NCBI RefSeq assembly: GCF_014839805.1
Contig: NC_051120.1
Span: 11,718,001 to 11,782,000 of the forward strand
Source of the DNA: Manduca sexta
Taxonomy: Eukaryota > Arthropoda > Insecta > Lepidoptera > Sphingidae
Direction of reading: 5' to 3'
Length of the DNA: 64,000 nucleotides
Below are positions 1-10,700 of the stretch, piece after piece. Each line of letters begins with the position of its first letter. Position 1 is the first letter of the stretch. The notes below the pieces were generated by a model, which had not been told where the DNA came from, made no database searches, and saw nothing but the letters and a program-made list of their open reading frames with translations. Position numbers and translations under genes: made by a program.

Positions 1-1796
1 AAACGTAAATAGTAGAAAATCTGTCAGGGTTGCCATACTACGAAAAAATAGGGAATGGAAGGAGACGGATCGACTCAATCACGACACGTACTGCAACAAT
101 GGCATGCCCTTATTAATACAATAAGCGTTGCATACGTTCATCGTTTGTTCGAACTCGCGGCTAATGTGAACTAAATGTAGAGCTGGGATGACATAACTAT
201 AGCAATATGAATAGCAAATATTTGTATAGATTCAGAAAAGTATAAAATAGTAGAAAATCTTACTAAATTACATAGGAAGCATGCTGACTACCAAGAAATG
301 TAGATCGCCCTGTTGCAAGGTAGCATTTGAACATTACTCTTCCATTATTCTTTTACATACAAACTGTTCAAACATTTAAGACAAGAGTAATACTTATTTA
401 CTTTTTTTACCTTTTTCGATAAAATACTTGATGGAAATTGAGCAGTTTACTATGGATCAGGCCAAACCAGCTCTCTGTCGCGTGTTGTGTTAGTCCCACA
501 CAGCCGTCACCTCACAGGCTTCTACTCTTTAAGTGCCCCCTCGTTAGCCCGGTTAGCGTGGAATTGGAATGTTAGGGCTTATGTATAATAAGGTCGCTTG
601 CTGACTAGACTATTTTTGGTGAAATAGCTGAGAGCAGCCTATGGTCTTGTGTTTGGTTAAGTTTTTTTATAACCTGGCATGAAAAGCGATTTTTTGTGGT
701 CACTATCTCTAATTTCATAAATGGTCATTAATTCTTGATTTTATATTAGAGGATTTACGGATTTGAATCGGGCAACGTACGGCTTCGAGATTTTACTGTA
801 AACATGGTCACTCCCATTTGGGATATACACCACGTCACTCGAGCGCAGTGGTTATAGCATAATATAACTGTAATTTCAATAAAAACATTATCACTTAACC
901 ACTTTTATGAGTAGGGTTTGGTACACCATATTGTGGCGACTTTAGGTGATACTATAAAGATATTTTTATCTATATTATCACCTAAAGCGGTTCACTTGGG
1001 TCTTGGACCCTCAAAAATAATTTTAAATAATGTGACTATTCCCCCAAAACCCGTGACGTCAACAAGCGATCTAAGCCAAGACAGTCAATGTACAGTGCAC
1101 TTGTTAGTGATGAGTCGAAAATTAGTAGAAAATTGTGTAACAAACTTTTCCTTTCGAGTTTAAAGCATAGCATAATTTTTACAACTGAATACCAGCTGTA
1201 ATGGAATATATTAAAAAGCATTTTAGCTTAACAATTAATTATGTTACGTATTTCGATGTCTTTGCACACTTTTGCGTTGAACTTAAGATTCTAATTAGTT
1301 CTGAATTCGCCATATATGATCTTAAGTAATTAGAGATACTAACATGCACGACTATGTTAGATAATCTCATAAAATTTGAACAAACGAAATGCTGGGCAAG
1401 TTCTTTCGCCATTATTTAGCATTTTATAATTATCGTTTAGTAGAATTTTTAATGACATTAACTCAATGTTGCCTAGTAATTGATTTCTACCATTTAGTAA
1501 ATAACAAGGAAAAGTTTGTTCTAAAGCAATACCATTGTAGCGGTCGACAGTGTTGTCAGAATCGTCTAGCGACCTGGTTACCACTGATGACAATGGTAAT
1601 CACCACTGATGGCCATGGTCATCATTAGCGAAACCATGATAGTCATCACTGACACCATGGTGGTCGCTACTGGTGACCATAGTAATCATCACTGATAACC
1701 ATGGCCATTATTAGTGATCACGTTGGCCGCCTTTAGCGCCCATGTTGACCACTAGTGATCGTGACGGTCACAGCGTCCAAGATGAGCACCGTTGGG
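1..1796 (-). other. 3' UTR and downstream flank of dystrophin
   Basis: No convincing second gene. On the minus strand an ATTAAA lies near 1446-1451, roughly 345 nt past the stop, as a possible weak poly(A) signal; no canonical AATAAA was seen on that strand within this stretch. Short open frames here look like chance. Confidence 0.5.
1566..1770. repeat. Degenerate minisatellite in the dystrophin 3' UTR
   Basis: About eight imperfect units of 20-24 bp built on CACTGATGACCATGGTAATC. Units contain CCATGG and ATGGCCAT palindromes, so the transcript could fold into repeated hairpins. It begins about 30 nt after the stop codon (1797) on the minus strand, hence lies in the expected 3' UTR. Confidence 0.7.
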
Positions 1797-1903
1797 TCAC
1801 TCCTGGGCCGGCTTGCCGTTGGTGTACTGCGGCGGTGCGTGCGATTGGGCTGGCTCTTCCGTCATGACGGAGACCAGCTCCTCCACTGCGCGGCCTAGGT
1901 CGT
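1797..1903 (-). CDS. Dys: Dystrophin terminal coding exon (DDLGRA tail and stop)
   Basis: The acceptor reads TTCCAG before 1903. The exon completes an Asp codon, then reads [16 protein letters not shown] and ends KPAQE with TGA at 1797-1799. The motif DDLGRA(M/V)E.LVSVMT(D/E)E is the conserved end of one dystrophin C-terminal splice form in vertebrates. Here the tail is longer and Pro/Gln-rich ([15 protein letters not shown]). The 3' UTR runs leftward through a degenerate minisatellite. Confidence 0.93.
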
Positions 1904-4900
1904 CTGGAATGTTAAAATGTCAATTAGAATATGTTGAATATTTTTATTATGTAACCTTTGATGCTGTATGTAGTCCAGTGATGTAGTGTAATTACTTTTA
2001 TTTTTCAAGTACCTACAATAAGTCTATAAAAAACTAGATGATTTGAGGTTAATGAACGATGATGTCTTTTTTAAATGAACCTATTTTTTCTGTGTTGGGC
2101 TAATTAATATTTACCTCAAGGTATGCGTCCTGGTATGGTTTGCAAAAAAACAACAGTTTGTTATTATTAGGTTGATATCAAACAACACAAGCCAAACTCA
2201 TGCAGAAACGATGAAAAACAACGATGAAACGAATCAAGTAACTCTACTAGAAAATAAGCAACAATACTGGCTGTGTGTCAATCGATCTAACCAACGATTA
2301 CTAAAAAACAGCATAAAGCAATTTTAATATCACGTGTTAAAACAATAAAAATGTCAGAAAAACAACACCAAATAAAACGAAACTATTTTTTCTATAAAAA
2401 AACAATAAGCGGATCTAGAAAAAACAACAAAAACTCTGTTTGCGGGGCTAGTCCGGCTGACCTGCGCAGTGCATGAGCGAGTGCACGGAGTGCGGCGGCG
2501 GCGGCGGCCGCTCCAGCGCCTCGCGCTCGGCGCCCGCCCAGCGACCGCCGCCATCTTGCCGACCAACACAACCATCAAATGCCGGAATCTCATAGGTTTA
2601 CATGCTATAGACTTAGTGTTCATTTCATTTCATTCCTAACCATTTAAATTTATAAACAAATTCGTTTATGGCAAGACAAGCCTTTTTTAAATCGTCGTAG
2701 GTAATAACTATTTTATTGATAATATTATAATCATCTAAAGCTTCCTAAGTTCTCCCTTTCACTTCATTTTATTCTATACTATAATCGTAGCTATGTGGGC
2801 TGTAGAGACTATCCTTTTCACAATCAGAAGTGTTGGACCACGCTGTGATGCAGGTTGGTGTATCTAACTTTATTACCAATCATTTTGCCAGTATATTTAT
2901 ACTTATAAAGTTAGCTTCAAAACCGAAGATATTAGTAGTATCCTATACATCCATTGCCTTTCTATACGACTATTATATCATATAGATAGGTATTATTCGC
3001 ATCATAGTTATATATCAGCTACCGCTTTACTTCTATCCTCATCTATCAGTTATATTATAATCGCATGTGTCACTAATTATATCAGGTAATGTACTTACTG
3101 GTCTGCGATTCGTGGTAGAGCCCGTTGTGCATCTTGGCGGGCGAGTCGGTGGCGAGCTGCGAGGCGGTGACGGAGCGCGTCTGCAGCGTGCCCGTGCGCG
3201 CCGGCGGCGAGCCCTGCGCCGGCTGACACATTACCATTAGTAATATTATGTGAATGGGAGTCGCCATGGTTTCTATAGAATAGTCTATTGAATATGATTG
3301 GTGGACGTTGAAAGAGTCTAGAAGATAAATTTTACATAAAAAAAAAACCCCGCTTCCGGTGTAATTATTTTTACATAATATCAATTTATTTTCTTTTTTA
3401 GTCTTTCATCGAGAGCATCACTTAAAGAATTGCCTAAAGATATTTTTCATAAAAATTTCCTGTCCTCCAATTCAACCAATCATCGATTTATTGTAACATA
3501 ACAAAGCCACGATTTGCGCAAACTACTTATGTAGTGTTACCTCATCGAGCAGCCGCCGCAGTCTCTGCAGCTGAGCCTCGAGCTGCCGGTTGTGTTCCTC
3601 GAGGATCTGCATGCGCGCCTCGAGCCGGCCCTTGTGCTGCCGCAGCAGGCGCGCCTCCGCCATCATGTCCTGAGAATAATCATACAATTGCTTACACATA
3701 GTCCCGAACTCTAATGAACATAAATTAAAAGCCCTATGATTGGATTTCTCGCAACACCCAGACCAGAAGTATTTTCAGATTACAAATATTATAAGCTTTA
3801 ATTCATGACTAAAAATGCTTGTAATATACTGTTAAAACACATATCGTAAAAGCAAGTCAAGAGTCAGCAAAACAAATGGAGACGAGATCATAGGAACTTA
3901 TATAAGTTATGGAGGCAAAAGACCAAGTTTGTGATCTCATTTTATAACATAACAACTCCGTCAAACTAGTCTGTACGTGTTAAACAACTGGCTACTATTA
4001 TTTACCTGATCAGCCGGTGCGTTCCTGTTGTCAGTGAGTCCGTGCTGCTCCTCTGGAGTGGATCCTGGCGTCTGCTTGGCTTTCAGGCGCTCATACTCCG
4101 CTTGGAGACTGGCGTTCTCCTCTTCCAGTTCCCTAATCATTCAAAATACTATTAGGCTGGCGATAATTTTTAGGGTTAAATTAGGTTTAGCATTGGCCAT
4201 TTTGTGGCTAAAGATGTAATTAGATTAAGTAGATGGGTAAATATTAAAATTTCAAATATCTTAATATATATTCTCAGATTTTTGTATTAAAAAGTATTTA
4301 CTGCATAGTTCTGTCTAGTGCCGTTATCACTCCGCTATACTAGATTAAACAGTCGGTAATAATATCACCTAAGATATCCTTCATTTTTTTCAAAATTCAT
4401 CTCCAGTATTTGGCGCCAATATATCTAGAAAGGACTTCAAATTGGTCTCCAATAATTTAAGCTAGAAATAAGACATACTAAATATGTTATGAGTGATATC
4501 AGGGAACAAGGAAAGAAGGAGATGCTACCGTATCATGGCCTCGAGTTCGTGTCGCTGCTCGCGGTGTATGATGGAGACGACCTGCACGGGCGAGCGCGGC
4601 GCCTCCTCGCTGTCGGCGGCGCCGTTCAGCGACGCGCAGTACTGCGCGATCAGCTGGTGCTCCTCGTCACTGTGGAGTGAGGGCTTGTATTACAAAGGTG
4701 TAGAGTATGAAATTGGTCGCATGGGCAATTTATAATGTATTGATTTTTCTTAAATAAATTAATTAATATCTGTCAAAAACAAGACACGGTTCACAGTTTC
4801 CTAAATATTAAGTAGAGCAAACTTATATAGTCCCAGTATCTAGTTGATAAAATTTTCTTATTCAAAAATATGCTGGAACAGTGAGCCGCCCGCGCCCGCC

Positions 4901-7710
4901 GCGCCTGCGCCGTGCTGCGGGGACTAGTATGTGTGTGTGTGTACCTGTCCGGCGTGTTGTCGGCGGCGCCGAGCTCGACCTGCGCGAGGCGGGAGGCGTA
5001 GAGCTCGAGGCGCGAGTGCATGTCGTCCGAGCGCGCGCCCGCGCCGCCCGCGCCCGCCGCGCCTGCGCCGTGCTGCGGGGACTAGTATGTGTGTGTGTGT
5101 ACCTGTCCGGCGTGTTGTCGGCGGCGCCGAGCTCGACCTGCGCGAGGCGGGAGGCGTAGAGCTCGAGGCGCGAGTGCATGTCGTCCGAGCGCGCGCCCGC
5201 GCCGCCCGCGCCCGCCGCGCCTGCGCCGTGCTGCGGGGACTAGTATGTGTGTGTGTGTACCTGTCCGGCGTGTTGTCGGCGGCGCCGAGCTCGACCTGCG
5301 CGAGGCGGGAGGCGTAGAGCTCGAGGCGCGAGTGCATGTCGTCCGAGCGCGCGCCCGCCGCGCCTGCGCCGTGCTGCGGGGACTAGTATGTGTGTGTGTG
5401 TACCTGTCCGGCGTGTTGTCGGCGGCGCCGAGCTCGACCTGCGCGAGGCGGGAGGCGTAGAGCTCGAGGCGCGAGTGCATGTCGTCCGAGCGCGCGCCCG
5501 CGCCCGCGCCCGCCGCGCCTGCGCCGTGCTGCGGGGACTAGTATGTGTGTGTGTGTACCTGTCCGGCGTGTTGTCGGCGGCGCCGAGCTCGACCTGCGCG
5601 AGGCGGGAGGCGTAGAGCTCGAGGCGCGAGTGCATGTCGTCCGAGCGCGCGCCCGCGCCGCCCGCGCCCGCCGCGCCTGCGCCGTGCTGCGGGGACTAGT
5701 ATGTGTGTGTGTGTACCTGTCCGGCGTGTTGTCGGCGGCGCCGAGCTCGACCTGCGCGAGGCGGGAGGCGTAGAGCTCGAGGCGCGAGTGCATGTCGTCC
5801 GAGCGCGCGCCCGCGCCGCCCGCGCCCGCCGCGCCTGCGCCGTGCTGCGGGGACTAGTATGTGTGTGTGTGTACCTGTCCGGCGTGTTGTCGGCGGCGCC
5901 GAGCTCGACCTGCGCGAGGCGGGAGGCGTAGAGCTCGAGGCGCGAGTGCATGTCGTCCGAGCGCGCGCCCGCGCCGCCCGCGCCCGCCGCGCCTGCGCCG
6001 TGCTGCGGGGACTAGTATGTGTGTGTGTGTACCTGTCCGGCGTGTTGTCGGCGGCGCCGAGCTCGACCTGCGCGAGGCGGGAGGCGTAGAGCTCGAGGCG
6101 CGAGTGCATGTCGTCCGAGCGCGCGCCCGCGCCGCCCGCGCCCGCCGCGCCTGCGCCGTGCTGCGGGGACTAGTATGTGTGTGTGTGTACCTGTCCGGCG
6201 TGTTGTCGGCGGCGCCGAGCTCGACCTGCGCGAGGCGGGAGGCGTAGAGCTCGAGGCGCGAGTGCATGTCGTCCGAGCGCGCGCCCGCGCCGCCCGCGCC
6301 CGCCGCGCCTGCGCCGTGCTGCGGGGACTAGTATGTGTGTGTGTGTACCTGTCCGGCGTGTTGTCGGCGGCGCCGAGCTCGACCTGCGCGAGGCGGGAGG
6401 CGTAGAGCTCGAGGCGCGAGTGCATGTCGTCCGAGCGCGCGCCCGCCGCGCCTGCGCCGTGCTGCGGGGACTAGTATGTGTGTGTGTGTACCTGTCCGGC
6501 GTGTTGTCGGCGGCGCCGAGCTCGACCTGCGCGAGGCGGGAGGCGTAGAGCTCGAGGCGCGAGTGCATGTCGTCCGAGCGCGCGCCCGCGCCGCCCGCGC
6601 CCGCCGCGCCTGCGCCGTGCTGCGGGGACTAGTATGTGTGTGTGTGTACCTGTCCGGCGTGTTGTCGGCGGCGCCGAGCTCGACCTGCGCGAGGCGGGAG
6701 GCGTAGAGCTCGAGGCGCGAGTGCATGTCGTCCGAGCGCGCGCCCGCGCCGCCCGCGCCCGCCGCGCCTGCGCCGTGCTGCGGGGACTAGTATGTGTGTG
6801 TGTGTACCTGTCCGGCGTGTTGTCGGCGGCGCCGAGCTCGACCTGCGCGAGGCGGGAGGCGTAGAGCTCGAGGCGCGAGTGCATGTCGTCCGAGCGCGCG
6901 CCCGCGCCGCCCGCGCCCGCCGCGCCTGCGCCGTGCTGCGGGGACGGGGCGGGGGACTCCAGCGCGTCTCCTGAGGGGGGGGGGGTAAGTACCACATTTT
7001 ATTTCAGACTAGCTTCCGCTCGCAGCTTCGCCCGCGTGGATTTCGGACTTCAAAAATGGAGCCGGTCGCGAACGTTCGAGAATGTTCGTTTTACGAAGCT
7101 ACTCGCTAGGTGATTCGCTAGCCTCTAGGTGCCAAGCAAGCCGCCTGCCTGTGCGTTCGCGACCTTATATATATACAAAAATAATCCTTATAGCATGATT
7201 CAGTATTCACGCATGATGGCTTATTATTAGCGTATTTCATGTATAATTTTGGTGTTTCTATACCGATTTCTACGATTCTTTTTTATGGAATATTTAATAA
7301 TGTTAACTTTTTTAATTAGGGATGACTAAGAGTGTTATAAACGTAAGAGTAGACAAATATAATGAGAAAGCTTCGAATTGCTAAGCTATCGGGAGTTGTA
7401 CACGTGTTATTGTGAGTCAACCATAAAAGATAGACATATGCTGTCGTGGGATATTTTTTACATAATTTTAAGGAGAACATTTCCGTCATACATGATTTCT
7501 GTGTAGCTTTAACCATTAAGCTTGCACACGCGACGGAAGCTTAAAAATGGAGTAACTTCTCCCGTTTTCCCAACATTTCCCTTCACTGCTCTGCTCCTAT
7601 TAATTGTAGCGTGATGAAAAGTATACTATAACCAGCACAGGAGTATGACAAATAATTGTACCAAGTTTCGTTAAAATCCGTCGAGTAGTTTTTGTTTCTA
7701 TAACGGTTAT

Positions 7711-7751
<41 letters not shown>

Positions 7752-10700
7752 AATTTTACTAATTGCATTTTTGGCATCAGTATCGATCCCTAATCACCCC
7801 CTGATAGTTATTTTGGAAATATATTTCATGTACAGAATTGACCTCTCTACAGATTTATTATAAGTATAGATTAAAGAGAAGATTCTATCGTGTCATGTTG
7901 AGAAATTCGGGAATCAAAAAAAAACCCCAGTCATTCATTTTTCAATTCCCATTCTTTTCCTATCACACCAGCAGTAGGTATATCCCTAAAGCGAAAACTA
8001 AACGAAAACATAGTATTGGACCACATGAAAATTTAAAAGTATGCACATCGCGTACAGGATAAAACTAAAAGATAAACACGATTTTGAAAGGTATATGTAG
8101 CTACATAACATCATAAAATTTCTTAAACAGAATATCACACTTACCTTCTAGAACAGTCTGTACGGGCAGATATCCCACTCGTGGATGTTTCTTGAAGTAC
8201 CTCGCCGACTTGAACTTGTTGCGCAAGGCTCGCGTGAAGTCGCGCACGTCCTCACCAGACGTTGTCTATAAATATAATACAATTCATTTCTGTATATTCA
8301 CATGAATAAAAAAATATCAACATGGGCTAGGAAAGTTTCTCTACAAACTTCGTTTTGATGAATAGGGAAGTGTGCTCGCTTTTTAATATTTTTCCTGTTT
8401 GGCAAATTGACTCCAATAAGGCGTAGTGCTGCTCAAGTATTTTCGATTAATAAAAGTCCTTGATGTTACGGTGGTGAGATTACCAGGTATTATGACGTTA
8501 TACTCACAGCTGTGCAGTACTCCTGCATGGGATGCGTGAGCTTGTGGTTCTTCGCCTTGCGTCCGTTGAAGAAGCACTTCTGGCACATGTCGAAGTTGAA
8601 GCACTTGAGGCATCGGTATCTGGAATGATGATACTAGTTGTTAATTCACAATTATTAAAATACTGAAAGGTGTAGAGTATAGATTGTTACCCACCATATG
8701 TAAACAACATATATTTTAATTTTTTACTATCGCCATTATCAATATCACCATCAGTCCTAACAAAAGTATTTTTATACTCCAGATATTTTCTTTTATTTTG
8801 TTAATAGTGGTAGTTAATCTAATACGGAAAATACATAGATAGCAGCTACTGAAAGAGGTCAAAAATTTTTTCGGTCCATCAGTTTCTGTTTAAATTATGT
8901 TGGGAAATAAATTTTCAATAGCTGCTTTGGTTATTGGGAATCCTATATAATTAGTTACCTGAAGCCGACGATGGGATACTCCTTGCAGATATTACACTTG
9001 GCTTGATGCCTGGCGCTTTCAGCAGCAGCGAGGCGGTGCAGCACCGGCAGCCACACCATGGACTGCGGCTCCTTCTGCAGCCACTGCAAGAAGTGGAACG
9101 CTTCGATGTGCTGCAGCTGTCCATCCGCGTCGCGTTCCAGGGTCTTCTCTTTTGATTCTTCTTTCTCTTTCTCTTTTTCTGCTGTTTTGATAAATTAAAA
9201 AAAAATGTTAAAACTAAATATGTTTATGACATTGCCATTAGTATTAGGTCTCCTTATTCTAAGGTTAAATTAACTTTCTAGAGTTGTCTTCAATAGTTGG
9301 TAGATGACAACACAGAATTTGGTGGCTCTCGACCTATTCAACACAGCTTTTGCTCAATATTTACTATTAGCATAAAATATTTTAGTGAGGGTATCTGTAA
9401 CATTTTTTGCTATAAAAACACTGAACGGTTGGTAGACCGAGTTAGTTGGTTGTTGACAGGCGTACCGGTCGGTTGCTTGGTGGAATATTTGTGAAAGTAT
9501 TTCTGAGGTCAGTGATATTTCTTTTAATTTTAATTAAAATCGAATCAGTTCTCTTACACATCATATTTTCAAAGGGCATATCGTTGACTGATAAGACCGA
9601 TAATTCTAATTTAACCTCCCAGGCTGTTTTAAGGATAGTCCTGGAAATTGCATTTTCCCTGCATCATTATCAGTTAAATTATCTCACCAGGCTTTCTATC
9701 CAGCGTGGCGGTCCGTGGTGGCTCTCTGGCGGCCGACGCCTGCTCGAAGCAGCTGCGGACGGAGGGCTCGATGTTGGAGCCTCCGAACGCCGCCACCTCT
9801 CCTAGCTGTCGTGGCACCTGGACAGGAAAACAGATTATAAGATTTCGGTTCGCAAAGAACTTCAAACCTTTTTTAAAACCTACATTAAATTGATCTCCAT
9901 TTCAGAACTAGAAAAGAATTTTTCTACTAAACAGACGAAGAATAGAAAATCGGACTGCAGACTAACTTGTATTATCTTACCTGTATACAATCGTGCAAGA
10001 GCAGGCCAAGTTTCCTTTGGTCCGCTCGACACGACGGGTCTGCTATCAGTCGGAATAGATATCTGGAAATAATTATTGGTCATTTAAAATCTTCATATGC
10101 CATCTAGAATTACTACATTATTTTATATGTAAGTCAGTTTTCAAATGTTATGAGTTTGGATGTAGAAGGGTATTTCTAAAACTATTGATCTAATATAATA
10201 ATGTCTTTGTACTGTATCCAACGTGCTGTCTTAGGATAGGACTCATATCCTAGTACTATTCCTATCATAGGAGTTATATGCGGACTGAGACGCGAACTAA
10301 TAAGATGTATCTAAATGAGAGAATCTATCTATATATCTGACAGATTTGTTGAGACACGCTACTAAGAAGACCTCAACGACTTTCTTCTTCACTAGTACTA
10401 AACAACTTATGAGAGATAATAATTCACCTATACTTCTCCTCGAGATGTCCCTTGCAGAGCAGCACCAGGCCAACTTTGAAGCTGAGCACGCGGATCTGGC
10501 CGGTGCGCTGGCTGTCGTACACATTCAGTAGCCAGTTGATGGACAGGTCCAGGCAGAGTGGTACGTTCACTAGGCTTGGATTTTCTGCCGCTATCACCTG
10601 GTGGAAGAAAAAAAGTACTATAGAAATCTGGAAATTTCTGTAGGTAGGTTAAGACTAACGAAATGAAATAAAGAAATTACATTTTTTAACACTAATAACC

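Larger units (their letters stand above)
1904..4528 (-). other. Dys: Introns between the last five dystrophin junctions
   Basis: Introns 1904-2461, 2555-3098, 3223-3540, 3670-4005 and 4133-4528 are AT-rich, and no transposon, RNA gene or nested exon was recognised. An A9 run lies at 3339-3348. Confidence 0.7.

Noticed and set aside
4885..6945. A CRISPR array, because of regular repeats of near-constant spacing.
   Set aside because: Units are contiguous with no unique spacers, lie within a eukaryotic gene and are copies of an exon.
5000..6950. Mutually exclusive alternative exons, as in insect Dscam-type arrays.
   Set aside because: Copies are sequence-identical, lack their own full acceptor, and a 128-nt exon would shift frame; nothing suggests selectable variants.
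4791..6997. Many overlapping 76-174-codon open frames on both strands across the array, including a Cys/Arg/Ala-rich plus-strand frame.
   Set aside because: They are the same GC-rich repeat read in six frames. Only the 163-nt exon at 6808-6970 fits dystrophin; the rest are by-products of the repeat.
8383..8613. Open frame with [18 protein letters not shown] on the minus strand as a separate protein.
   Set aside because: It is the ZZ-finger exon read one frame off; the in-frame reading gives the dystrophin Cys pattern.
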